Source of the DNA: an uncultured Geobacteraceae bacterium | Lineage (GTDB): Bacteria > Desulfobacterota > Desulfuromonadia > Geobacterales > Pseudopelobacteraceae | Reading direction: 5' to 3' | DNA length: 64,000 nt | Assembly (NCBI GenBank): GCA_903876875.1 | Contig: CAIRBT010000073.1 | Location: 31,034-95,033, forward strand | Shown here: one piece after another, positions 53,318 through 62,133 of the stretch | Layout: each line of letters begins with the position of its first letter | How positions within the stretch are numbered: position 1 is the stretch's first letter | Made by a program: the position numbers and the translations under genes | The notes under the pieces: model-generated | The model's input: the letters and a program-made list of their open reading frames with translations, nothing else | What the model was told of the DNA's origin: nothing | Database searches by the model: none

Positions 53318-56247
53318 GCGGCGACCAACGGGGAATGCCCTGTGCAACCTATCGGCTCCAGTTCAACAGGAATTTCCGTTTTACCGATGCCACAGAAATC
53401 ACCGGTTACCTGCAAGCCCTCGGCATCAGCCATATCTATGCATCACCCTATTTTACCGCGCGAAAGGGGAGCGTCCATGGCTATGATGTGCTGGATCAGA
53501 ACAGTCTCAATCCGGAAATCGGCACGGTGGAGGAGTTCGACGCACTGGCTGACAGGCTCGGGCAGTCTGCCATGGGACAGCTCCTCGACATTGTTCCGAA
53601 CCATATGTGCATTGAAGGGCAGGGCAATGCCCTCTGGATGGATGTGCTGGAAAACGGGCCAAGTGCCCACTATGCCGATTATTTTGACATCAACTGGCAT
53701 CCGCTCAAAAAAGAGTTGCATGACAAAATACTCATTCCGATTCTGGGGGATCAATACGGCACCGTGCTGGAAAAAGGGGAATTGACCCTGGTCTTTGAGG
53801 GGGGCTCCTTTTTCATCCATTACTACGAGCATCGGCTCCCGCTCACTCCGAAAACCTATGGTACGATCCTGACCCTCAACTTCGAAGCACTGGAAGGTGT
53901 ACTTGGTGAAGATAACCAGCTCCTTCAAGAACTTACCAGCATCGTTACCGCCCTCGGACATCTGTCCGCCACCACAGAACTGAATCCCGAACTCGTCGCC
54001 GAACGGTACCTGGAAAAGATCGTTGTTACCCGGCGACTGCAGAACCTGTCGGGGATGAGCGGAGCAATACGGGCGTTTATTGACCATAATGTGGCAACCT
54101 TTAATGGCACGGTCGGTGTTCCGTCCAGCTTCGACCTCTTGGAAGCACTGCTTCTGGAGCAGGTGTACCGCGTTGCCCATTGGCGGGTCGCCACCGAGGA
54201 AATCAACTACCGGCGGTTTTTTGATATCAACTCCCTCGGTGCCATCAGGGTTGAAGATCCGGTGGTCTTTGAAGAATCACATCGGCTTGTGCTCTCTTTG
54301 GTGGCGGCAGGAAAGGTGAACGGCCTGCGTATCGACCATGCCGACGGTCTGCTGGAACCGGAAGAGTATTTCAAACGGCTCCGGTCGGCGTGCGAGATAG
54401 AACACCATACCGACTCCACGCCCGCTGCCGACACTCCGTTCTACCTGCTCGGTGAAAAAATACTTATGAACGCTGAACAGCTTCCGGACAGCTGGCCGAT
54501 TTCCGGCACCACCGGTTACGACTTTGCCATCCAGGTAACCGGACTGTTTGTCAAGAGCAGCAATGCCCGCGCCTTTGACACGCTCTACTGCCACTTTGTG
54601 CAGCACCCCATCAATTTTCAGGAGGTCTCACTCACCTCAAAAAAGCTTGTCATGCAGGTGGCCATGTCCAGTGAAATAAACATGCTGGGTTACCATCTCA
54701 ACAAGCTGTCGGAGCAGAGCCGCCACACGCGGGACTTCACCCTCAACAGCCTGACCAAATCCCTTGTGGATGTGATCGCTCATTTTCCGGTATACCGCAC
54801 CTATATCAACTCCTTTACCGTCACCGAACGGGATCATCACTATATTGAAGCGGCAGTAATCCGGGCAAAGCGACACAATCCGGCCATCAGTGCTTCGGTG
54901 TTCGATTTCATTCACGATGTGCTGTTACTTCGCTTCCCCCCCGCCATGTCCGATGGACACAAACAGTCGTGGCTCGATTTTGTCAAGCGGTTTCAGCAAA
55001 TTACCGGCCCTGTTATGGCCAAGGGAGTTGAGGACTCCGCTTTTTACCGGTACAACCGGCTTGTCTCCCTCAACGAGGTAGGGGGAAACCCGGATCGGTT
55101 CGGAATCAGCCTTGAGGCGTTCCATAACCAAAATAGTGAACGGTGCACAAGCCATCCCCACACCATGCTTGCGACATCAACCCATGACACCAAAAGAAGC
55201 GAGGATGTCCGGGCCAGAATTAACGTACTTTCGGAGATCCCGGAAGAGTGGCGCAAGGGCATTGCACGCTGGAACCGCAAAAACCGTAAGTTCATCACCA
55301 TAATCGAGGATAAACCGGCGCCCGACCGCAACGAAGAGTATCTGCTCTATCAGACACTGGTCGGCACCTGGCCGTTGTGTGGTTCGGAGGAGAGTGAGTT
55401 TGCCCTGTTTCGGACACGTATCACCGACTACATGGTGAAAGCCATGCGGGAGGCCAAGGTCAACAGTAGCTGGATCAACCCAAACGTGAGGCATGAGGAG
55501 GCGGTTTCCCGGTTCATCAGCTCGCTCCTGACCACGTCACGGTACAATGGTTTTATGGCCGATTTTGATAAATTCCAGCGGGTGACCTCGTTCGGCGGCA
55601 TGTTCAACTCCCTTTCCCAGACCCTGCTCAAAATCACTTCGCCAGGAATTCCCGACCTCTATCAGGGGAACGAAGTATGGGATTTCAGCCTGGTGGATCC
55701 TGACAACCGACGACCCGTTGACTTCAGCCTGAGAAAAAAACTCTTGGAGGAGCTGCTCCAGGGGGAAGTCGCACACGGCACAGCGGCAACGGCCGAAGCG
55801 GTGCTGGCAACCGGTCAGGATGGCCGGATTAAGCTCTATGTGACCTATAAGGCACTCGGCTTTCGCCGGGACCATCGGTCACTGTTTGAGTCGGGCGCTT
55901 ACCGGCCACTGACCGTGACAGGTTCGTTTTCCGACCATGTCTGTGCTTTTGAGCGTTCACATAACCAGAGTTCACTCCTGGTGGTGGTACCCCGTTTTTG
56001 CAGCGGCCTGCCGGGAAACGGCCCCCCCCTGGGTGACACCGTCTGGCTGGATACCAAACTCCTCCTTGAGCCGGAAGCAGCGACAGAGTGTTATCGCAAT
56101 ATTTTTACCGGAGTGATTATACGCCCCACGAGCCGGGAGGGGATGCCAAGCCTGGCACTGGCTGATATTTTTTCCGTATTTCCGGTTGCCCTGCTGGAAC
56201 GTGTCAGTAAGGTTCGGACCGGGGGAGCAGTACACCATGAAGCATGA
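53314..56247 (+). CDS. treY: Malto-oligosyltrehalose synthase
   Basis: 977 residues, GH13. It isomerises the reducing-end alpha-1,4 bond of a maltodextrin to the alpha,alpha-1,1 bond. Motifs are ATYRLQFNRNFRFTDATEI, LLDIVPNHMCIEG, the nucleophile Asp in GLRIDHADGLLEP, LGEKILMNAEQLP and ATSTHDTKRSEDVRARI, with a terminal LPDxYQGxE equivalent GIPDLYQGNEVWDFSLVDPD. It supplies the substrate for TreZ. ATGA overlap with the GH57 gene. Confidence 0.95.
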   Translation: MSGDQRGMPCATYRLQFNRNFRFTDATEITGYLQALGISHIYASPYFTARKGSVHGYDVLDQNSLNPEIGTVEEFDALADRLGQSAMGQLLDIVPNHMCIEGQGNALWMDVLENGPSAHYADYFDINWHPLKKELHDKILIPILGDQYGTVLEKGELTLVFEGGSFFIHYYEHRLPLTPKTYGTILTLNFEALEGVLGEDNQLLQELTSIVTALGHLSATTELNPELVAERYLEKIVVTRRLQNLSGMSGAIRAFIDHNVATFNGTVGVPSSFDLLEALLLEQVYRVAHWRVATEEINYRRFFDINSLGAIRVEDPVVFEESHRLVLSLVAAGKVNGLRIDHADGLLEPEEYFKRLRSACEIEHHTDSTPAADTPFYLLGEKILMNAEQLPDSWPISGTTGYDFAIQVTGLFVKSSNARAFDTLYCHFVQHPINFQEVSLTSKKLVMQVAMSSEINMLGYHLNKLSEQSRHTRDFTLNSLTKSLVDVIAHFPVYRTYINSFTVTERDHHYIEAAVIRAKRHNPAISASVFDFIHDVLLLRFPPAMSDGHKQSWLDFVKRFQQITGPVMAKGVEDSAFYRYNRLVSLNEVGGNPDRFGISLEAFHNQNSERCTSHPHTMLATSTHDTKRSEDVRARINVLSEIPEEWRKGIARWNRKNRKFITIIEDKPAPDRNEEYLLYQTLVGTWPLCGSEESEFALFRTRITDYMVKAMREAKVNSSWINPNVRHEEAVSRFISSLLTTSRYNGFMADFDKFQRVTSFGGMFNSLSQTLLKITSPGIPDLYQGNEVWDFSLVDPDNRRPVDFSLRKKLLEELLQGEVAHGTAATAEAVLATGQDGRIKLYVTYKALGFRRDHRSLFESGAYRPLTVTGSFSDHVCAFERSHNQSSLLVVVPRFCSGLPGNGPPLGDTVWLDTKLLLEPEAATECYRNIFTGVIIRPTSREGMPSLALADIFSVFPVALLERVSKVRTGGAVHHEA

Positions 56248-59200
56248 ACATTCAACCCTTGAAGACAATCCCCTCTGGTACCGGGATGCCATAATTTACC
56301 AGGTTCACATTAAAGCCTTTGTTGACTCAAATGCCGACGGCATTGGAGATTTTACCGGCTTCATCGGCAAACTGGACTACCTGCAACGGCTCGGCATCAC
56401 GGCAATCTGGTTGCTCCCCTTCTACCCTTCTCCCCAGCGGGATGACGGTTATGACATTGCCGACTACTATGCCGTCAATCAGGACTACGGCTCAATTCGT
56501 GAATTCAAGCGGATGCTTCACGCAGCCCACAGTCGGGGCATCCGGATCATTACGGAACTGGTGCTCAATCACACCTCGGATCAGCACCCCTGGTTCAAGC
56601 GGGCCCGCCTGGCCAAGCCCGGCTCACCGCATCGGGATTTCTACGTCTGGAGCGATTCACCCGAAAAGTACCGCGAAGCACGCATCATCTTTCAGGACTT
56701 CGAGATATCCAACTGGACCTATGATCCACTGGCAAAAGCATACTACTGGCACCGTTTCTATTCCCATCAGCCCGATCTCAACTATGACAATCCGAGGGTG
56801 CAGGCAGAAATGTTACGGGTCATTGATTTCTGGATGCGGCTCGGAGTTGACGGTGTCCGCCTTGATGCCGTTCCCTACCTGTTTGAGCGGGATGGCACCA
56901 ATTGCGAAAATCTCCCCGAAACCCATCTGTTCCTGAAAAAACTACGCACCCATCTGGATGGCTCCTTCAAAAACCGTATCCTGCTTTCCGAGGCGAACCA
57001 GTGGCCGGAGGATGCCGCCACCTATTTCGGTGCCGGTGACGAGAGTAACATGGCCTTTCATTTCCCCCTCATGCCCCGTATGTTTATGTCTATCGAAATG
57101 GAGGATTGCTTCCCGATTATCGATATTATTGAACAGACGCCCGCCATCCCCGAGGGGTGCCAGTGGGCCATCTTCCTGCGCAACCACGATGAGCTGACCT
57201 TGGAAATGGTAACCGATGAGGAGCGCGACTATATGTACCGGGTCTATGCCACGGATCCGCGCGCACGCATCAATCTGGGCATTCGCCGACGCCTGGCTCC
57301 GCTGATGGCCAATAATCACCGTAAAATCGAGTTGATGAATATCCTGCTCTTTTCCTTGCCGGGAACTCCGATTATCTACTACGGCGATGAAATCGGCATG
57401 GGTGACAACTATTTTCTCGGTGATCGGAACGGTGTACGCACACCGATGCAATGGAATCCGGATCGTAATGCCGGTTTCTCCAAGGCAAGCCCCCAACGTC
57501 TCTTCATGCCGGTAATTATCGAGGCAGAATATCACTATGAGGCGGTCAATGTTGAAAATCAGGAGCGCAACCCGTCGTCCCTGCTCTGGTGGATGCGACG
57601 AATGATCGCCATGCGCAAGCGTTTCAAAGCCTTTGGCTGCGGCACCCTGGAAGTGCTCCCGTCGGACAACTCGAAAACATTGACGTTTATCCGCCGACAC
57701 GGAGAGGAGATTATCCTTGTCGTCACCAATCTGTCACGGCTTTCCCAGTCGGTCAACATTGATTTATCCCGTTATTCCGGGATGATTCCCGAAGAGATGT
57801 TCAGCCACAACCGCTTTCCCATCATCCAGGAGGGCAGATACCACTTCACCATGGGACCCTATGATTATTTCTGGTTCGTGCTCCACAGCTCTGAAGCACA
57901 CACCAAATTGTCGGTGGAGAACCACACACTCATACTGAAGGACAACCAGCCCTGGTGGGACGTGCTGAAGGGGAGGAGCGGTGAGCTGTTGTGCAACAGC
58001 GTGATGCCCACGTACCTGCAGCGGGTCTTCTGGTTCTGCGGTAAGGGGCGCACCATCAGACAGATCAGCATTGCTCACAGTTTCCAGGTTAAAAACGCCA
58101 CACTGCATTTCGTACTGGCCTTTATTCAGGTCGCCTACATCGAGCGGGATCCGGAGATGTATCTTATTCCACTGACCTGGTTCCCCGATGAACGGCTTAA
58201 GGCCATCACAAACCTGCACCCACTGGCAACCATAACCCCTCTGTCCCTTGGCAAAACCAACGGTATGTTATGTGATGCCGTCTATTTTGAGGAATTCCGC
58301 ACACTCCTTTTCGAACTCATGGGTGACCAGATGAAAGTTCCCGGCACCGATGGCTCCGAGCTGTCGGGCATACGGGGAGGGAGCGTGACGAAGAACTCAC
58401 CATCCCGTTCGGAACTGTTTCCCAGTAGAGTTGCCGAAGGGGAGCAGAACAATACCAGTATCATCTATGGTAATCGGTTCCTGCTCAAACTCTACCGGAG
58501 ACTACAGGACGGCATCAACCCGGAGCCGGAAATTCTCAAGTTTCTTGCCGAAGTGGCATGCTTTACAATTGTACCCGAATATTCAGGAGAGATCGTCTAT
58601 CACGCCGCCGGCGGCACTGTATTTGAGCTTGGTGTGTTGCAGTCGTTCATCCCGTCCCACGGTGATGCCTGGCAGAATACCCTGACCATTTTAATGCAGT
58701 TTGTTGAGCATCTCTTATCCCATAAATGCGATCTGCCCAAACTGCCGGGTAAACTGCCGACCCTTCTGGATGTTGTAGATGGCGGTATCCCGGATCAGTT
58801 CAAGGATCTTGTCAGCGGTCTCCATCTGGAGATGGCACTGCTGCTAGGCCAACGAACCGCAGAGATGCACCGGGCTCTGGCGTGCAGCTCAACGGAGAGC
58901 GTCTGGAGTATGGAAGAGTATTCTACCCTCTATCAGCGTTCAGTGTTTCAGTCACTGCGCGGCCTTGTGCAACGGAACTTCCAGAAATTGACGGCAGCCA
59001 TTCCGCTCCTGACCGAGGACGTAAAGCCCCGGGCAACGGAGATTTTGAACGCCGAAAAGGAAATTATCGCCATTTTGCATAGAATTACCGGCCCTCGCCT
59101 TTCTGCCATGAAGTGCCGAATCCATGGTGATTTCCATTTGTGTCAGGCGCTCTTTACGGGGAAAGATTTTGTCTTTATCGATTTTGAGGGAGAACCGGTG

Positions 59201-59575
59201 CATTCCTTAAGTGGACGACGACTGAAAAGCTCACCACTACTTGATGTGGCCGGCATGATCCGCTCGTTTCATTACGCAGCCATGACCACCCTGGCCCATC
59301 ACGGCACCATGGGGCTTGACGACACGGCTCTGCTTGAACCCTGGCTGGAGGCCTGGTACATCTACGTCAGCGGTTCCTATCTCAAAGCATACCTTCACGC
59401 AATGGAGGGCTCCCGGCTGATCCCGGAAAATCGGACGGAGCTTGAGATCATGCTCCGTTGCTTCCTGTTGCAAAAAGTAGTCAGCGAATTGGGTCATGAA
59501 TTGAGCACCCATAATCCCATCAACATCAGTTTACGCGGAATTGAAATGCTCTTGCGGGAGTGCAGCAGCCAATGA
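56237..59575 (+). CDS. treS: Trehalose synthase-maltokinase fusion (TreS-Mak)
   Basis: 1112 residues. Residues about 1-550 are GH13 TreS (WYRDAIIYQVHIKAFVDSNA, DGVRLDAVPYLFERDG, LLSEANQWPEDA, LRNHDELTLEM), interconverting maltose and trehalose. Residues about 580-1112 are a maltokinase with the phosphotransferase motifs CRIHGDFHLCQ and FIDFEGEP, making maltose-1-phosphate. The fusion channels trehalose to maltose-1-phosphate, the substrate of GlgE, but no glgE is in the window. ATG at 56237 follows GGGGGAG by about 9 nt and overlaps treY by 11 bp; the frame is open further upstream. Its 3' end overlaps the convergent MFS gene by 45 bp. Confidence 0.94.
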   Translation: MKHEHSTLEDNPLWYRDAIIYQVHIKAFVDSNADGIGDFTGFIGKLDYLQRLGITAIWLLPFYPSPQRDDGYDIADYYAVNQDYGSIREFKRMLHAAHSRGIRIITELVLNHTSDQHPWFKRARLAKPGSPHRDFYVWSDSPEKYREARIIFQDFEISNWTYDPLAKAYYWHRFYSHQPDLNYDNPRVQAEMLRVIDFWMRLGVDGVRLDAVPYLFERDGTNCENLPETHLFLKKLRTHLDGSFKNRILLSEANQWPEDAATYFGAGDESNMAFHFPLMPRMFMSIEMEDCFPIIDIIEQTPAIPEGCQWAIFLRNHDELTLEMVTDEERDYMYRVYATDPRARINLGIRRRLAPLMANNHRKIELMNILLFSLPGTPIIYYGDEIGMGDNYFLGDRNGVRTPMQWNPDRNAGFSKASPQRLFMPVIIEAEYHYEAVNVENQERNPSSLLWWMRRMIAMRKRFKAFGCGTLEVLPSDNSKTLTFIRRHGEEIILVVTNLSRLSQSVNIDLSRYSGMIPEEMFSHNRFPIIQEGRYHFTMGPYDYFWFVLHSSEAHTKLSVENHTLILKDNQPWWDVLKGRSGELLCNSVMPTYLQRVFWFCGKGRTIRQISIAHSFQVKNATLHFVLAFIQVAYIERDPEMYLIPLTWFPDERLKAITNLHPLATITPLSLGKTNGMLCDAVYFEEFRTLLFELMGDQMKVPGTDGSELSGIRGGSVTKNSPSRSELFPSRVAEGEQNNTSIIYGNRFLLKLYRRLQDGINPEPEILKFLAEVACFTIVPEYSGEIVYHAAGGTVFELGVLQSFIPSHGDAWQNTLTILMQFVEHLLSHKCDLPKLPGKLPTLLDVVDGGIPDQFKDLVSGLHLEMALLLGQRTAEMHRALACSSTESVWSMEEYSTLYQRSVFQSLRGLVQRNFQKLTAAIPLLTEDVKPRATEILNAEKEIIAILHRITGPRLSAMKCRIHGDFHLCQALFTGKDFVFIDFEGEPVHSLSGRRLKSSPLLDVAGMIRSFHYAAMTTLAHHGTMGLDDTALLEPWLEAWYIYVSGSYLKAYLHAMEGSRLIPENRTELEIMLRCFLLQKVVSELGHELSTHNPINISLRGIEMLLRECSSQ

Positions 59576-60793
59576 CGGAGCGACATGCTTTGACCGGCTC
59601 CCCTGCGTCTCCGGCAGCAGGCAGAAAAGAATACCACAGGCGGCGGCAGCCACCACCGCGAGAAAGATAAATCCTGCGTTAAAACCAAAGTTATGAACAA
59701 CTGAACCGGCAATGGCCTGGCTCAGTGATGTGCCAATGCCGACGGCAGCACTGAAGGCACCAAGAACCAGGTTAAAGCGGCCACTCCCCTCGGTGAGGTC
59801 AGCAATCACCAGGACGGACACCACACCAAATATCCCGGACGCCATACCATCAAGAATCTGAATAGCAATCAACGCCTCAATATTGCTGGTGAAGATATAT
59901 AATATACCACGAAGCAGCAGCGCACCAAAGGCCATGAGCAGGAGCGGCTTTCTCCCCCATATCCCTGCTTTCCCCCCTACCCACGACGCAAGTAGCGCAA
60001 TGACAAGCTGTGTGGTCACCACACATGCTGACATGAACAGCATTGGATTAATGCGACTCGTCGTGGCAATCAGCTCACCAACCAGCGGCAACATTGCGGC
60101 GTTGGCACATTGAAACATCACCGAACAGATGAGAAAGACTAGTAACCGACGGTCCAGAAATCCCGAGCATGCCCCGGTAGATTGACATATTTCATCGCAG
60201 GGAGCCACCGCCTGGGCTCGCTGAAAATAGATATCATCCGGCCCGACGATGCCCTGGCAGACAATGGTCGGGATCGCGCAGGCGGCTACGAAGAAAAAAA
60301 TACTCCGGTCAGAAACGTAGTACCCGAGCAGCCCCATTGCAATAGCGGCCACAACGTTACCGCCCGAATAAAAGGCCAGATTACGCCCCTGCCGGCGATC
60401 AAAGAGAGCCATCCCCACAACCTCAAGGGAAACGGCACAGATGGCCGGGCCGAGTACACTCAGGGTGCTGCCGATAACTATCATGGCCGACAGTACCGGC
60501 CAGAAAGTCGGCTGGAATGCAACCAGTAATGCCCCAAAAGCCAACGCCACCACGCCAATGGTAAACAACTCCCGCTTGGAGCTCAGCCGGTCGATCAAAG
60601 CGCCCATCGGAGCCTGGCACACGATGCCGGAGATACCGCACACCGTTAAGGCAAGCCCCACATTTTGGGCATTCCAGCCATACCCCGCAAGGTAAACAGC
60701 AAGAAACGGCACGATGCCGGTCGGCACATCGGTTAACATAAAGTTCAACCAGTCCAGACCGCGCAGCGTCCGTCCCGAGGGGTGCAGTACCAT
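59531..60793 (-). CDS. Major facilitator superfamily transporter
   Basis: 420 residues with twelve predicted helices. It starts RTLRGLDWLNFMLTDVPTGI, has the loop 2-3 motif GALIDRLSSKREL and a mid-protein cytoplasmic loop near 200-220. The N-terminal pattern (FLAVYLAGYGWNAQNVGLAL, CQAPMGALID) resembles a group of MFS carriers of unknown substrate often annotated as drug or permease-like. It has its own sigma-54 promoter. Its last 45 bp overlap the end of treS on the other strand. Confidence 0.88.
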   Translation of the reverse strand: MVLHPSGRTLRGLDWLNFMLTDVPTGIVPFLAVYLAGYGWNAQNVGLALTVCGISGIVCQAPMGALIDRLSSKRELFTIGVVALAFGALLVAFQPTFWPVLSAMIVIGSTLSVLGPAICAVSLEVVGMALFDRRQGRNLAFYSGGNVVAAIAMGLLGYYVSDRSIFFFVAACAIPTIVCQGIVGPDDIYFQRAQAVAPCDEICQSTGACSGFLDRRLLVFLICSVMFQCANAAMLPLVGELIATTSRINPMLFMSACVVTTQLVIALLASWVGGKAGIWGRKPLLLMAFGALLLRGILYIFTSNIEALIAIQILDGMASGIFGVVSVLVIADLTEGSGRFNLVLGAFSAAVGIGTSLSQAIAGSVVHNFGFNAGFIFLAVVAAAACGILFCLLPETQGSRSKHVAPSLAAALPQEHFNSA

Positions 60794-60835
60794 TGATACT
60801 CCTCTACTTATCGGTAATAAACATATTCAAAAGCA

Positions 60836-60853
60836 ATGCGACGAGTATGCCAG
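60836..60853 (-). promoter_or_regulatory. Sigma-54 promoter of the MFS gene
   Basis: On the minus strand CTGGCATACTCGTCGCA, GG-N10-GC with TCGC at -12, 44 bp before the ATG. Confidence 0.5.
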
Positions 60854-60963
60854 AGATATCAAGGCGTGCAATCCCACGTAACCAACCGTTTTTGTGGCAA
60901 ATACCAAATACCCAAGCGGCTCACGTCCGTAGAAGCGTCCGACAATCCGTCATATCTGTTCAA

Positions 60964-60981
60964 AGCTGTTACATATGAAAG
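60964..60981 (+). promoter_or_regulatory. Class I enhancer site between divergent promoters
   Basis: AGCTGTTACATATGAAAG, the same core as 29274; the surrounding 50 bp also align with 29239-29300. About 96 bp before the -24 at 61077 and 111 bp from the MFS promoter. Confidence 0.5.
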
Positions 60982-61074
60982 TTCCGCACACTGTTTTCGG
61001 GGGATCCTGCTCCTCCTTTTCCCACAGTTCAAATAACACCAAGAAATTACAGGCATATTATATGCCACACCTGT

Positions 61075-61091
61075 ATGGCTCGATAGTTGCT
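61075..61091 (+). promoter_or_regulatory. Sigma-54 promoter
   Basis: ATGGCTCGATAGTTGCT, GG-N10-GC, 48 bp before the His-rich peptide ATG. Confidence 0.68.
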
Positions 61092-61138
61092 GTATCTGTT
61101 TGAGACACAATTCTATTCGAAGGCCAGGGAGGTTTCAC

Positions 61139-61354
61139 ATGGAGCACATCAAAAATCCAGGGACCGGCTATACCAGCGATCATGACCACGGAACAGACCA
61201 CGACCACGGTAAAGAGCAGGGAAAGAAATACCACAAAGGTGAAGAACATGATCATGGCTGTCATGACACCAAAGCCAAGAAGCACAAAGAACAGTGCCAC
61301 GATACGGAGGACATGCAGGAAAAGAGCACGCCGGAAGATCTCCACCGCAGTTGA
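61139..61354 (+). CDS. Histidine-rich hydrophilic small protein
   Basis: 71 residues with twelve His and two Cys, including three HDHG repeats (SDHDHGTDHDHG, EEHDHGCHD). The His/Asp pattern suggests binding of Zn, Ni, Co or Cu. There is no signal peptide or membrane segment, and no family is recognised. An AGGGAGG ribosome site lies 6 nt before the ATG and a sigma-54 promoter 48 bp upstream, which support this strand against a hydrophobic antisense frame. It is followed 63 bp later by an outer-membrane protein gene, probably in the same transcript. Confidence 0.7.
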   Translation: MEHIKNPGTGYTSDHDHGTDHDHGKEQGKKYHKGEEHDHGCHDTKAKKHKEQCHDTEDMQEKSTPEDLHRS

Positions 61355-61417
61355 GAGGCCAGTCATGCATATACGTTCCACGCCTATTACGGCGGATACT
61401 AACATCAGGAGGATACC

Positions 61418-62038
61418 ATGAAAAACCGTAAGAATCAGTCTGCACTTGCCGCTTTGCTTGCAGTAGTTTTACTCGGAATGTCAACAATGGCGTATGCAGA
61501 GGATAAGCCTGCAAACTATGTTGAAATTAAAGGTGGACTCTACTCACCAAGCAACTCCCACGACTTGGATACCTTCAACAACGGTAACCGAACGTCTCTC
61601 GACAGCAAAACCGGTTTTGCCGGAGAGATTGCTGCCGGACACTATTTTTCCCCCATGCTTGCCCTGGAACTGGGCATCGGCTACCTGGAAAGCAAGGGTT
61701 CTCCGGCAGCCGCTCCGGGTGAATTGAAGCTCACCACGATCCCACTGGTTGCCACGGGAAAAGTGTCCTTTCCAATCGATATTTTTGAACCGTATGGCCT
61801 GTTTGGCATCGGTGCCTATATCACCGATATGCATGTCAGTGACAATACCGGCACTTTAAGCGGCTCCACGGAGGTCACCTATGGCTTACACGCCGGAGCC
61901 GGCCTTAATATCAATTTCCATGAGCGAATGTTCGTGGGCTTTGAAGGGAAATATCTCTGGGCCGAACCATCCTTCGGCGGCCAGCATGTCAAGCTGGACG
62001 GTTTTGTAACGACCGCAGTCCTCGGCTACAGGATGTAA
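61418..62038 (+). CDS. Small outer-membrane beta-barrel protein
   Basis: 206 residues. A signal peptide (about 1-27, ending MAYAED) is followed by an eight-strand barrel: alternating hydrophobic strands such as YVEIKGGLYSPSNS, LALELGIGYLESKG, VEPYGLFGIGAY-like and FVGFEGKYLWAEP, ending in the C-terminal aromatic pattern AVLGYRM. It is an OmpW/OmpA-barrel-like porin fold; the function is unknown. The AGGAGG site 5 nt before the ATG is strong. It is followed by a large hairpin. Confidence 0.85.
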   Translation: MKNRKNQSALAALLAVVLLGMSTMAYAEDKPANYVEIKGGLYSPSNSHDLDTFNNGNRTSLDSKTGFAGEIAAGHYFSPMLALELGIGYLESKGSPAAAPGELKLTTIPLVATGKVSFPIDIFEPYGLFGIGAYITDMHVSDNTGTLSGSTEVTYGLHAGAGLNINFHERMFVGFEGKYLWAEPSFGGQHVKLDGFVTTAVLGYRM

Positions 62039-62047
62039 GTTACTGAA

Positions 62048-62089
62048 CGTTTGAGGAGCCTGTAGGACTTCCGACAGGCTCCTCAAACG
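62048..62089. terminator. Perfect 16-bp stem hairpin
   Basis: CGTTTGAGGAGCCTGT and ACAGGCTCCTCAAACG around a 10-nt loop, 9 bp after the outer-membrane gene. There is no long T-run, but its strength and place suggest a transcript end or mRNA-stabilising structure. Confidence 0.65.
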
Positions 62090-62133
62090 TTTGACACACA
62101 TAACTCGCAGCACGGCATCCCAAAGGTTCTTGT

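Noticed and set aside
61058..61405. 115-codon hydrophobic minus-strand frame that looks like a membrane protein
   Set aside because: It is the antisense of the His/Asp/Lys-rich gene; His/Asp codons read backwards give Val/Met/Ile/Leu. No ribosome site precedes its start, whereas the plus-strand gene has AGGGAGG and a promoter.
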